DNA of 64,000 nucleotides, taken from contig NZ_JBINJW010000010.1 in NCBI RefSeq assembly GCF_043951855.1, positions 22,951-86,950 on the forward strand. Direction: 5' to 3'. The stretch comes from Proteiniclasticum sp043951855. Its GTDB lineage: Bacteria; Bacillota; Clostridia; Clostridiales; Clostridiaceae. A program made the position numbers and the translations under genes. Positions 7,797 through 15,766 of the stretch are shown in pieces; the stretch's first letter is position 1, and the number at the start of each line of letters is the position of its first letter. The notes beneath the pieces were generated by a model. The model saw only the letters and a program-made list of their open reading frames with translations. It ran no database searches and was not told the origin of the DNA.

Positions 7797-8213
7797 CTAC
7801 TTAGGTGGCATGACGGTAGCAGATCCTTTTACTACCACTTCACCCTGCTGATTGTATGCGATGGTTTCCAGTTTTATGATGTTTTTTTCTTCTATGATTT
7901 CTGTGACGGTGGCGACCGCCTTGATGGTATCCTGAACACGTACCGGCTTTGTGAATTTAAGCTCCTGCCCCAGATAGATGGTTCCAGGTCCTGGAAGGAG
8001 TGTGCCGAGGATGGTGGAAAAATAGGACGCGGTGAGCATGCCGTGAACGATTCTGCCTTTGAACATAGTGTCCTTGGCGTACATCTCGTTGAAATGTGCT
8101 GGATTGAGATCTCCGGATACACCTCCGAACAGTACGACGTCTGTTTCAGTTACGGTTCTTTCATAGCTTTCGCTATCTCCGATCCGGATTTCCCTGATGG
8201 TCTTTCCTTTCAT
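7797..8213 (-). CDS. MaoC-like (R)-specific enoyl-CoA hydratase
   Basis: 138 residues, a single hotdog domain of the PhaJ/MaoC type. The hydratase-2 motif is intact: the catalytic Asp and His in GVSGDLNPAHFNEMYA (about 31-46), then GRIVHGMLTASYFSTILG. It adds water to 2-enoyl-CoA to give (R)-3-hydroxyacyl-CoA, the isomer FabG-type reductases handle. First gene of the leftward operon, with a promoter and a likely operator about 70 nt upstream and the fabG-like gene divergent. Confidence 0.9.
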   Translation of the reverse strand: MKGKTIREIRIGDSESYERTVTETDVVLFGGVSGDLNPAHFNEMYAKDTMFKGRIVHGMLTASYFSTILGTLLPGPGTIYLGQELKFTKPVRVQDTIKAVATVTEIIEEKNIIKLETIAYNQQGEVVVKGSATVMPPK

Positions 8214-8265
8214 AGTTACCTCCCGTATGATAATCGGTTCACAAAATCATGCAGTGAAAATGTTT

Positions 8266-8287
8266 AACATGATGAACCTTTCATGTT
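8266..8287. promoter_or_regulatory. Candidate operator of the leftward acyl-CoA operon
   Basis: Perfect 7-bp inverted repeat AACATGA (8266-8272) / TCATGTT (8281-8287), just downstream of the leftward -10. The same half-sites recur after the -10 of the divergent promoter (8910-8938). Likely bound by the TetR regulator at 18026-18634, by inference. Confidence 0.6.
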
Positions 8288-8294
8288 TAATCCC

Positions 8295-8322
8295 ATTATA
8301 AACTTTTAAATCGGAAATTCAA
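8295..8322 (-). promoter_or_regulatory. Promoter of the maoC-acd-etfBA operon
   Basis: On the minus strand TTGAAT (8322-8317), a 16-bp spacer and a consensus TATAAT (8300-8295). Confidence 0.7.
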
Positions 8323-8879
8323 TAGGTAATGAGAAAAAACTGTTATTTTTTTAACATGGATCTGATTTGAGAAAAAAAGCACCTGTTTACAGGCATCTCT
8401 ATGGATCTGCCTCTTTCATTATAATTCAGGTTTCCTGAAATGCCTATGGAAAAGGAGAAAGAAGGACAGGAGAAAAAATGACAGAACGAATTGTTAAATG
8501 TATAACGATATGTATATAATGGTTCTATGTGCCAGAAGGAAATCGGATCATTGTCTGAAATAGACAAGATTGTTGCTTTGTTCACGTAAATGCAGATATA
8601 ACCAGGAGGAATCAGCATAGAACCTGAATTCATATATCGAATAAACACGGTAAATAGCATTGATATACAAGGGAATAATCTGATTTCTCATATTGTATTA
8701 AAGATGCGATCTGTGTGAGAGAATTATCATATGGAAGGAGGGGCTCTTGTGAACCTTTACATTGGTTTACATAAAAAGTGCGAATGTGTTTAAAATTGAG
8801 ATGTTCCATTGGTGAAATTAAAATTTGAAGGTGATTTCAGTTGGAATTCATTAAAAGTATGCGCTCTTTGTTAAAATAG
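8323..8879. other. Long AT-rich divergent intergenic region
   Basis: About 560 bp between the two divergent promoters. Frames here are short, lack good ribosome-binding sites and look non-coding. I recognise no RNA fold; an AACATGG half-site occurs at about 8353. The length is unusual in this otherwise compact cluster. Confidence 0.5.
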
Positions 8880-8908
8880 TTGACTTTGGAAACGCTATCA
8901 TTTACTCT
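8880..8908 (+). promoter_or_regulatory. Promoter of the fabG-like/liv operon
   Basis: TTGACT (8880-8885), a 17-bp spacer, and TACTCT (8903-8908) as a weak -10. The spacer is occupied by a cre box and an inverted repeat follows the -10, as expected of a regulated promoter. Confidence 0.65.
8886..8900 (+). promoter_or_regulatory. CcpA cre box
   Basis: TTGGAAACGCTATCA matches the Firmicute consensus WTGNAARCGNWWWCA at all 15 positions and lies exactly in the -35/-10 spacer, where CcpA binding represses. It implies catabolite repression of the acyl-CoA/liv operon. Confidence 0.75.
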
Positions 8909-8909
8909 A

Positions 8910-8938
8910 AACATGAAGAGTGATTCATATTTCATGTT
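8910..8938. promoter_or_regulatory. Candidate operator of the rightward acyl-CoA operon
   Basis: Perfect 8-bp inverted repeat AACATGAA (8910-8917) / TTCATGTT (8931-8938) immediately after the -10. It shares half-sites with 8266-8287, but the spacer is longer (15 against 8 nt between the common AACATGA and TCATGTT cores). Confidence 0.6.
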
Positions 8939-9030
8939 GGTGATTCTGAACGGATTCCTGAAAGAGAAACTATAATCAGATTCAACTATGTGTGATGGAA
9001 CCAAATATAATATCAGGAGGGAATACTAAG

Positions 9031-9750
9031 ATGAGATTACAAGACAAAGTTGCAGTAGTTACCGGAGGAGCAAGAGGACTTGGGCAGGCCATGGCGGAGC
9101 TTTTTGCCAGTGAAGGTGCCAAGGTAGTGGCAGTGGACATGGGAGACCTGTCCTATGAAAACCCCAATGTGGAAGGCTACAAGCTGAACGTCACCGACGT
9201 GGAGGCATGCAGAGCGTTCACAGAATATGTCACAGAGAAGTATGGCAGAATCGATATCCTGGTGAACAATGCAGGTATCACAAGAGATGCGCTGACCAGA
9301 AAGATGACAGACGAAATGTGGGATCTCGTCATTGATGTGAACCTGAAGGGTGTCTTTAATCTTACAAGATTCGTGGGACCTAAGATGCAGGCAGACGGAA
9401 AAGGTTCCATCATCAATATCTCCTCTGTAGTGGGAGAGTTCGGAAACATCGGACAGGCGAACTACGCGGCCACCAAAGCAGGCGTCATCGGCATGACCAA
9501 GACCTGGGCCAAGGAATTCGCCATGAAGGGTGCCCAGGTAAGAGTCAATGCGATTTCTCCTGGATATACCATGACAGACATCCTAAAGACCGTACCACAG
9601 GATCTTCTGGACAAGTTTGCGGCGCAGACCATGCTCGGCAGACTGGCACAGCCTGAAGAAATCGCAAGTGCAGCGCTTTTCCTGGCATCCGATGAAGCAT
9701 CCTATATCACTGGACACAACTTATCCGTTAACGGAGGAATGAGACTGTAA
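9031..9750 (+). CDS. FabG-like short-chain dehydrogenase (3-oxoacyl-ACP/CoA reductase)
   Basis: 239 residues of classical SDR: TGGARGLG cofactor loop (about 11-18), NNAG (about 80), catalytic Ser in NISSVVGE, and the YAATK motif with the catalytic Tyr-Lys pair, then the PGYTMTDI loop and a C-terminal ITGHNLSVNGGM. Family FabG/PhaB. Beside a MaoC hydratase and acyl-CoA dehydrogenase it most likely interconverts (R)-3-hydroxyacyl-CoA and 3-oxoacyl-CoA instead of serving fatty-acid synthesis. The ATG at 9031 has a strong AGGAGGG site; a frame start at 8992 has none. Confidence 0.9.
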   Translation: MRLQDKVAVVTGGARGLGQAMAELFASEGAKVVAVDMGDLSYENPNVEGYKLNVTDVEACRAFTEYVTEKYGRIDILVNNAGITRDALTRKMTDEMWDLVIDVNLKGVFNLTRFVGPKMQADGKGSIINISSVVGEFGNIGQANYAATKAGVIGMTKTWAKEFAMKGAQVRVNAISPGYTMTDILKTVPQDLLDKFAAQTMLGRLAQPEEIASAALFLASDEASYITGHNLSVNGGMRL

Positions 9751-9761
9751 GGAGGAATATC

Positions 9762-10781
9762 ATGGCAAACGTTGGAATTGTCGGTACCGGCATCTACATC
9801 CCTGAAACTTACATCACAGGGGAAGAAATTGCGGAAAAGACCGGCGGTGTCTGGGCGAAGGAAGCGGTGGTCGAGAAGCTTGGTATCAGGAAGAAGCCTG
9901 TACCAGGTGAAAAGGACGGAACCCAGGAAATGGGCGCACTGGCTGCACTGGATGCATTAAAAAGAACCGGAGTGGATCCTCTGGACATCGATGTGATTCT
10001 CTGTGTCGGAGAAGAGTGGAAGGAATATCCCTTGACCACGTCTGCGCTCTATATTCAGGACCGCATCGGAGCGGTGAACGCCTGGGGCATCGATCTGGCA
10101 AACAGATGCTGCACCACCGTATCCACCATGAAGATCGCGAAGGATATGCTCATGGCAGATGACTCGATCGACACGATCCTCATCGTAGGCGGATACCGAA
10201 ACGGTGATTTCGTGGACTACACGGACAAGAACATGTCCATGATGTACAACCTGGGTGCGGGCGGAGGAGCCATCATCCTGAAGAAGAACCACGGCAGAAA
10301 TCTTCTTCTGGGTTCCCACATCATCGCGGATGGTTCTCTTGCAAGAACCGCCGGCGTGGAAATCGGTGGAACCTGTAATCCCATCACACCGGAGAATACA
10401 GAGGAAGCATACAAGAGCTTAAGACTCATGGATGCAAAGAAAATGAAAGACAGACTCAATGAAGTATCCATGCCCAACTGGTACAAATGCATTGACGAGT
10501 CTCTTAGAAAATCAGACCTTGAAAGAAAAGACATCGACTTTCTGGCCATTCTTCATATGAAGCGCTCGGGTCATCTGGCCATGCTGAGTGAACTGGGCAT
10601 GAAGGAAGACCAGTCCATCTATCTGGAGGACTATGGACATATCGGTCAGATCGACCAGATCCTCTCTCTGCATCTGGCACTGGAAGAGGGCAAGGTTAAA
10701 GATGGAAGCGTTGTTTCCATGGTGGCTGCCGGCATCGGATATGTCTGGGCAGCGAATGTGATCAAATGGGGTGAGAGCTAA
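9762..10781 (+). CDS. KAS III-like thiolase-fold condensing enzyme with altered triad
   Basis: 339 residues of the FabH/KAS III fold, opening with GIVGTGIYIPETYITGEEI. The nucleophile region DLANRCCTTV puts Cys116 at the FabH Cys112 position. The His motif is LHMKRSGH (His265). The FabH Asn of YGNTS is replaced: YGHIGQ, with His293. KAS III enzymes use Cys-His-Asn, so this Cys-His-His set suggests a different reaction. No ordinary thiolase is encoded in the cluster, so I infer that this enzyme may cleave or form the 3-oxoacyl-CoA here. It lies 11 nt after fabG and ends directly at livH. A biosynthetic condensing role remains possible. Confidence 0.8.
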   Translation: MANVGIVGTGIYIPETYITGEEIAEKTGGVWAKEAVVEKLGIRKKPVPGEKDGTQEMGALAALDALKRTGVDPLDIDVILCVGEEWKEYPLTTSALYIQDRIGAVNAWGIDLANRCCTTVSTMKIAKDMLMADDSIDTILIVGGYRNGDFVDYTDKNMSMMYNLGAGGGAIILKKNHGRNLLLGSHIIADGSLARTAGVEIGGTCNPITPENTEEAYKSLRLMDAKKMKDRLNEVSMPNWYKCIDESLRKSDLERKDIDFLAILHMKRSGHLAMLSELGMKEDQSIYLEDYGHIGQIDQILSLHLALEEGKVKDGSVVSMVAAGIGYVWAANVIKWGES

Positions 10782-11657
10782 TTGAGTACCTTTATACAGA
10801 TTATATTAAGAAGTCTTGAGACGGGAAGCATCTATGCTTTGGCCGCTCTTGGTATCATCATCATCTACAGAACATCCTACACCACAAACTTCGCACAGGG
10901 TGTTGTGGCCATGTTCAATACCTTCGTGGTCACCTTTCTCTTCAATAAATTCGGACTGCCCTTATGGTTGGCAGTGATTGGAGGAATCTTAAGTGCGATC
11001 CTCACGGGTTTCCTCATCGACGTTCTGATCCTGAGGCATACGAAGAATGTTTCGCCGGTGGCGAAACAGATCATCACCTTGGGGCTCATCATGATCGTAT
11101 TAGGCCTGGCTCCGATTTTTTTCGGGGTGGACCCTTTAAGGCTGCCAAGGCTCATTGAAAGTGGTGACCTGGGGATCCTAGGAGCATCCATCTCCTATAA
11201 TGGACTGTTCAATATCGCTTTAGGTCTGGCCATCATGATGGGGATGTTCTACATTCTCCAGAGAACCAAATGGGGGCTGGCCATCAGAACCACTGCTTCC
11301 AATGAGTATGTGGCAAGACTCATGGGTGTGCCCACAAAGAATGTGACCATGGCTGCCTGGGGTGTCGCGGGTGTACTTGGTGTCATCGCGGGAGTCATGA
11401 CGGCGCCCATGACCTCAGTGACCCTGAACCTCATGGATGAAGTGCAGATCACGGCACTGGTTGCCTGTGTGCTGGGTGGATTCCAGACCTTCCATGGACC
11501 CGTCATCGGGGCCTATATCATGGGTATCGTGAGAAACCTGCTGCTGTTTTATGTCTCCTCCGTATGGGGTGGACAGATTCTATACATTCTTATCCTGATT
11601 TTCATAGTGTTCAGGCCCTATGGACTGATCGGTAAGAAGATTGTGAAGAAGGTGTAA
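10782..11657 (+). CDS. livH: Branched-chain amino acid-type ABC permease, LivH-like
   Basis: 291 residues with about eight hydrophobic helices. Typical LivH features are an N-terminal SLETGSIYALAALGIIIIYRT and a C-terminal stretch including ACVLGGFQTFHGPVIGAYIMGI. It is one of two permeases of a HAAT-family importer, placed in the cytoplasmic membrane. The TTG start abuts the preceding stop codon, with GGTGAG upstream. Its position behind an acyl-CoA gene pair suggests that the substrate is a carboxylic acid feeding this pathway and not necessarily leucine, isoleucine or valine. Confidence 0.9.
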   Translation: MSTFIQIILRSLETGSIYALAALGIIIIYRTSYTTNFAQGVVAMFNTFVVTFLFNKFGLPLWLAVIGGILSAILTGFLIDVLILRHTKNVSPVAKQIITLGLIMIVLGLAPIFFGVDPLRLPRLIESGDLGILGASISYNGLFNIALGLAIMMGMFYILQRTKWGLAIRTTASNEYVARLMGVPTKNVTMAAWGVAGVLGVIAGVMTAPMTSVTLNLMDEVQITALVACVLGGFQTFHGPVIGAYIMGIVRNLLLFYVSSVWGGQILYILILIFIVFRPYGLIGKKIVKKV

Positions 11658-11658
11658 G

Positions 11659-12675
11659 ATGAAGAGTATGAAAGCAAAGAAGAATATATTTCAGAAGCAT
11701 CCTGCAATCGGATTTATCCTTTTCGGATTACTCCTTGCCCTGATTCCTACACTGGCTGAAATGGGCATCATGAAAAACGGGTATGTGACCACCATCGGTG
11801 GAACACTGATCTATGCCATTGCGGCTTTGGGACTGAACATCCTGCTTGGATGGTCCGGCCTCATCTCCCTTGGTACAGCCGGATTCATGGGGCTTGCAGC
11901 CTACATATCGGCATACCTTACAGTGGATCTGAACCTGCCCTTCGAAGTTTCCTTTTTCCTGGCAGTGCTCATTCCGACCCTCATCGGTATACTGGTAGGG
12001 CTGGTCTCGCTGAAGATCGAGGGACTCTATCTTGCCATTGCAACGCTTGCAGTAGCGGAAGTGCTTCGAAAGACCTTTGAGGAGCTTGGGAAATATACGG
12101 GAGGATTCAGCGGAAAATCCGCCGAGTATCCTACACTGTTTGGTGTTCTTGAACTGGACCGAACCACCATGTTCTACTTCATCATTTTTGTTCTTGTGAT
12201 CATCATGATCCTCACATCCAATATGATGAAAGGAAGACTGGGCAGAGCACTGAACGCCATGAGAGGCAGTGAAGCTGCAGCACAGGCCATGGGTGTCAAT
12301 CTATTGACGCACAGACTCATCGCCTTCGCACTGGCCACCATTTTTGCAAGTGTTGCGGGTGTACTCTATGTGCACTTTGTGAAGTTTTCGTATCCATCTA
12401 CCTGGAGCCTGGCCATGTCACTGAATTTCCTGGCCATCATCATCATCGGTGGTCTGCGATCCATCTATGGAACCGTACTGGGGGCCTTCATTGTATACGC
12501 CGTACCGGATATGTTCCTGAAGCAGATTCCCTTTTTCGAGGATCTGTCCTACGTACTGAACGGAGTGCTGATCATTCTGGTCATCATCTTCTATCCCAAT
12601 GGACTCATCAGTATCGGCTATGACATCAGAAAACTTTTCAGAAAGCTGACGAAAGGAGGGGCGAAGAATGAGTAA
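11659..12675 (+). CDS. livM: Branched-chain amino acid-type ABC permease, LivM-like
   Basis: 338 residues with nine to ten hydrophobic helices. LivM landmarks are the LLGWSGLISLGTAGFMGLAAY region (about 64-84), KIEGLYLAIATLAVAEV, the cytoplasmic EAA-like loop GRALNAMRGSEAAAQAMGVN (about 195-214), and the C-terminal GGLRSIYGTVLGA. It partners LivH. It starts 1 nt after livH ends, and its last 8 nt overlap livG, so the four transporter genes are tightly coupled. Confidence 0.92.
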   Translation: MKSMKAKKNIFQKHPAIGFILFGLLLALIPTLAEMGIMKNGYVTTIGGTLIYAIAALGLNILLGWSGLISLGTAGFMGLAAYISAYLTVDLNLPFEVSFFLAVLIPTLIGILVGLVSLKIEGLYLAIATLAVAEVLRKTFEELGKYTGGFSGKSAEYPTLFGVLELDRTTMFYFIIFVLVIIMILTSNMMKGRLGRALNAMRGSEAAAQAMGVNLLTHRLIAFALATIFASVAGVLYVHFVKFSYPSTWSLAMSLNFLAIIIIGGLRSIYGTVLGAFIVYAVPDMFLKQIPFFEDLSYVLNGVLIILVIIFYPNGLISIGYDIRKLFRKLTKGGAKNE

Positions 12676-13459
12676 AATGGAAAATCATGTGCTGACAGTG
12701 GATGGATTATCCATCGCATTCGGCGGCCTCAAGGCCGTAGATGATCTCTCCTTCGATATTAAGAATAACGAAATATATGGACTCATCGGTCCCAATGGAG
12801 CAGGTAAGACCACAGTGTTCAACTGCATCACCCAGTTCTACAAGCCGGACAAAGGAGACCTCAGATTCAAGGGGCATGACGATCAGGTCGTGGACCTGAC
12901 GACAAAGCCTGTACATGACATCATCCGGCAGGGACTTGTGAGAACCTTCCAGAACGTGGAACTGATAAGAGAGCTGAGTATCATTGATAACGTGCTCATC
13001 GGTGGACATATCGACTTCGAAGCCAACACCCTTTCTCAGGCGCTGAGGCTTCCCAAAGCAAGAAGAGAGGAAAAGAAATACAGGGAAGAAGCGGAGAAGA
13101 TCCTGGACGACCTGGGTATTCTCGATCGAAAAGACATGCTTGTGGGCGGACAGCCATACGGAATCCTGAAGAAGGTGGAATTTGCCAGAACACTGATGGC
13201 AAGACCGAAGCTCATCATCCTGGATGAACCTGCTGCAGGACTCAACGACAGTGAAACCATTGACCTGGCAAGACTCATCAAAAGAATCAGAGACCAGTAT
13301 GACTGCTCGATTCTACTTGTGGAACATGACATGAGACTGGTCATGGACGTCTGTGACAGAATCTGCGCCATCAACTTCGGAAAACTCCTTGCCATTGGAA
13401 CACCAAAGGAAATACAGGGAAATAAGGCTGTTCAGGCAGCATATCTAGGAGTGGAGTAA
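12668..13459 (+). CDS. livG: ABC transporter ATP-binding protein, LivG-like
   Basis: 263 residues: Walker A GPNGAGKT (about 38-45), Walker B LIILDEPAAGLN, H-loop VEHDM, and the LivG-specific C-terminal AIGTPKEIQGNKAVQAAYLG. The signature loop is unusual: family members read LSYGQQRRLE, whereas here it is GGQPYGILKKVEFARTL, so the usual Q-R/R pattern is replaced by G-I-L-K-K. It forms the ATPase dimer with LivF. The start ATG overlaps livM. Confidence 0.92.
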   Translation: MSKMENHVLTVDGLSIAFGGLKAVDDLSFDIKNNEIYGLIGPNGAGKTTVFNCITQFYKPDKGDLRFKGHDDQVVDLTTKPVHDIIRQGLVRTFQNVELIRELSIIDNVLIGGHIDFEANTLSQALRLPKARREEKKYREEAEKILDDLGILDRKDMLVGGQPYGILKKVEFARTLMARPKLIILDEPAAGLNDSETIDLARLIKRIRDQYDCSILLVEHDMRLVMDVCDRICAINFGKLLAIGTPKEIQGNKAVQAAYLGVE

Positions 13460-13460
13460 T

Positions 13461-14186
13461 ATGAGCGAAAAGAAAATCGCACTGGAAATCAAGAATCTCA
13501 AAGTAAGCTACGGAGCCATCCAGGCCTTAAAGGGCATTGACCTTACGGTCTACGAAGGCGATGTGGTGGCGATCCTTGGTGCCAATGGTGCAGGAAAGAC
13601 CACAACGCTGAAGAAGATCAGCGGTATCATCGATGGAGAAGACGGATTCATCAAGCTCTACGGGCAGGACATCACGAAGATGGAACCGGAAAAGATCGCG
13701 CGACTTGGCATCTCCATGTCGCCGGAAGGAAGAGCCGTATTCAAGGACCTCACCGTGGAGGAAAACCTCAAAGCAGGTGCCTTCACACTGAGGGACAAGG
13801 AGAAGATCAGAAAGAACTTCGAAAGAGTCTACAGATATTTCCCGGTCCTTGAAGAAAGAAAGAATCAGGTTTCCTCAACCCTTTCAGGTGGAGAGCAGCA
13901 GATGCTGGCCATCGGAAGAGCCCTTATGAGCAGCCCTAAGGTGCTGCTGCTGGATGAACCTTCTCTGGGACTTGCTCCGCTGATTGTCCAGGACATCATG
14001 AAGATCGTCAAGGAGATCAAGGAAGAGGGCACAACCGTTGTCATCGTGGAGCAGAACGCCGCTCAGACACTGAAGATCGCAGATTACGGATATGTCATAG
14101 AACTGGGGAAGGTAAGTACCCATGGTAAGGCATCTGTTCTGGCTGACGATCCGAAGCTTGTGGAGGCTTACCTCGGCAAGCACTAG
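13461..14186 (+). CDS. livF: ABC transporter ATP-binding protein, LivF-like
   Basis: 241 residues: Walker A GANGAGKT (about 39-46), Q-loop MSPEGRAVF (LivF typical), signature LSGGEQQML, Walker B VLLLDEPSLGLAP, H-loop VEQNA, and a C-terminal EAYLGKH. All ATPase motifs are intact. It starts 1 nt after livG. A 116-nt gap with its own ribosome-binding site separates it from livK, probably allowing higher expression of the binding protein. Confidence 0.94.
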   Translation: MSEKKIALEIKNLKVSYGAIQALKGIDLTVYEGDVVAILGANGAGKTTTLKKISGIIDGEDGFIKLYGQDITKMEPEKIARLGISMSPEGRAVFKDLTVEENLKAGAFTLRDKEKIRKNFERVYRYFPVLEERKNQVSSTLSGGEQQMLAIGRALMSSPKVLLLDEPSLGLAPLIVQDIMKIVKEIKEEGTTVVIVEQNAAQTLKIADYGYVIELGKVSTHGKASVLADDPKLVEAYLGKH

Positions 14187-14302
14187 CATTCCTATTTAAT
14201 GTACTGTTAGGGTACTTAAATAATATACCATTCACAACATACCAGACTATTATTTTGAAGATGACAATGGAAACCATTGTTAATTTTAAGGAGGAAAAAT
14301 CA

Positions 14303-15571
14303 ATGAAAAAGATCGTTTCTATGTTAGCATCCCTGGCATTAGTCGCATCCCTTGCCGCTTGCGGTGAAAAGACAGAAACACCAGCAGAGACTCCTGGGGA
14401 AACACCAGCTGAGACTCCAGCAGAAACTCCAGAAGAAGATGAGGAACCAGCACAGGGTGTTACAGACACATCCATCCTGGTAGGTAACTCTGCTGCCACA
14501 TCAGGTGCTTATGCACCAGTTGGTGTACCTTTCAACGCCGGTATCGAAGCTTATTTTGCCATGATCAATGATGCTGGCGGAGTAGACGGAAGAATGATAG
14601 AATTTACACATATCGATGATGAATTCGACCCTGTCAAGGGTAAGGCTGCTCTTTCCACACTGGTGGAAGATGAAGAAGTCTTTGCACTTGTTGGTCACTT
14701 CGGAACACCAGTAGTTGGTGCCACCATCGAAGACATCAAGGAATATGGAGTTCCTGCAGTGTATTTCGCAACAGGAATCGGTCAGCTTTACAACGATAAG
14801 GCTGAAGGAAGAGACAAGGGAATCTTCCCTGTACAGCCGATCTATCAGACCGAAGGTCAGATCATGGTTGCTCGTGCAGTAGGTGACTTTGATGCACAGA
14901 AGATCGGTGTCATCTATACGAACGACGATGCCGGTAAGGACCTCTATTCAGGTGTTGAAGCCAAGGCGAAGGAACTGGGCATCGAAGTTGTAGCGGAACA
15001 GGTTGCAGCAGGTGCTACTGACGTATCCTCTGCTGTCACATCCATCAAGAATGCTGAAGTGGACTTCATCATCGGAGCTGCAATTCAGGCTACCATTCCT
15101 ACCATCGTAAAAGAACTTGCTGCACAGAACGTGAACAAGGATGTCATCACAACCTACGTGAACGTTTCTCCAGTAATTTCAGAAGCGGTAATCAATGAAA
15201 TCGACGGGAAATTCGACGTATACGGACTTGGCTGGGTTGACCTGGTGGAAAATGCGGATTCACTGACTGCATTTGCTGAATGGGCTCCAGACTATGCAAC
15301 AAACGTATATGCCATGACCGGATGGATTGCTGGACACTTCTTTACAGAAGGTCTGAAAAGAGTAGAAGGAACAGTCACTTGGGACAAATACATGGACGCA
15401 CTTGAAAGCGAACCCATCAAGAACCCATTTGGTGGACTCATCGACTATTCAGAAGGACTACGAGCAGGTACTCAGGAAATGAACCTGTCCAAGGTTGGTA
15501 TGGTTGAGGGAGCTCCTGGCTGGGAACCGGTTGACGGACTTCAGTCCATGGATTCACTTCTAGGAAACTGA
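14303..15571 (+). CDS. livK: Extracellular substrate-binding lipoprotein, LivK-like
   Basis: 422 residues. Signal peptide with lipobox LAAC (Cys20), a repetitive acidic linker (tandem ETPAETP-type units, about 24-42), then a type I periplasmic-binding fold (Peripla_BP_6): VGNSAATSGAYAPVGVPFNAGIEAYFAMINDAGG, the DDEFDPVKG loop, GHFGTPVV, IGVIYTNDDAGKDLYSGV. Anchored outside the membrane, it delivers ligand to LivHMGF. The start is the ATG at 14303 behind TAAGGAGG; an upstream extension lacks a signal and a ribosome-binding site. The ligand is unknown, though the pathway context points to a carboxylate. Confidence 0.92.
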   Translation: MKKIVSMLASLALVASLAACGEKTETPAETPGETPAETPAETPEEDEEPAQGVTDTSILVGNSAATSGAYAPVGVPFNAGIEAYFAMINDAGGVDGRMIEFTHIDDEFDPVKGKAALSTLVEDEEVFALVGHFGTPVVGATIEDIKEYGVPAVYFATGIGQLYNDKAEGRDKGIFPVQPIYQTEGQIMVARAVGDFDAQKIGVIYTNDDAGKDLYSGVEAKAKELGIEVVAEQVAAGATDVSSAVTSIKNAEVDFIIGAAIQATIPTIVKELAAQNVNKDVITTYVNVSPVISEAVINEIDGKFDVYGLGWVDLVENADSLTAFAEWAPDYATNVYAMTGWIAGHFFTEGLKRVEGTVTWDKYMDALESEPIKNPFGGLIDYSEGLRAGTQEMNLSKVGMVEGAPGWEPVDGLQSMDSLLGN

Positions 15572-15590
15572 TAGAATCATAAAAAAATAA

Positions 15591-15735
15591 AAAGACCGAA
15601 AAGTACCGTGGGACACACGGAGGAATCTGATTGTTTCAGATGAGGCAACCCACCGATCTTAATCGGCGGAGCATGTGTCTACACCTGTGATTCTGGTCTA
15701 GGATAGGGGCAGGCGGATAACCTGCCCTTATTTTT
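15591..15735 (+). ncRNA. Unclassified structured leader RNA with terminator, before the CoA-transferase gene
   Basis: A compact fold can be drawn by eye. A closing stem AGACC (15593-15597) / GGTCT (15695-15699) encloses three hairpins: CCGTG/CACGG (15606-15620), ATCTGA/TCAGAT (15625-15641) and CCGAT/ATCGG (15653-15666). Alternative long-range pairing is possible (GTGGG with CCCAC; ACACA with TGTGT), which would suit a pseudoknot or a switch. A GC-rich terminator follows. The layout of folded domain, terminator and gene is that of a riboswitch or attenuator, but it matches no class I know. It could instead be a 3' stabilising structure of livK. Confidence 0.45.
15707..15735 (+). terminator. 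Intrinsic terminator upstream of the CoA-transferase gene
   Basis: A 7-bp stem GGGCAGG (15707-15713) / CCTGCCC (15721-15727) is followed by TTATTTTT. It lies 32 nt before the CoA-transferase start and behind the structured region. Confidence 0.82.
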
Positions 15736-15766
15736 AAAATGAACCCTGATAGGAGGAAATGTTAAG

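Noticed and set aside
8343..8660. Minus-strand 105-codon frame in the long divergent intergenic region
   Set aside because: No ribosome-binding site, no domain, low-complexity AT-rich content; most likely non-coding.
14380..14440. Short tandem repeats that might suggest a CRISPR-like array
   Set aside because: The units are 12-18 bp, contiguous and in frame within the LivK linker, without spacers. No CRISPR array or cas gene is seen anywhere in the window.
14095..14499. Minus-strand frame with a GVSAGVSAGVS repeat
   Set aside because: It is the reverse complement of the acidic ETPAETP linker of the LivK lipoprotein and not a real repeat protein.
15700..15727. Resemblance of GGCGGATAACCTGCC to a cobalamin-riboswitch B12 box
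   Set aside because: The match is partial, is explained by the terminator stem, and the other cobalamin-riboswitch motifs are missing upstream.
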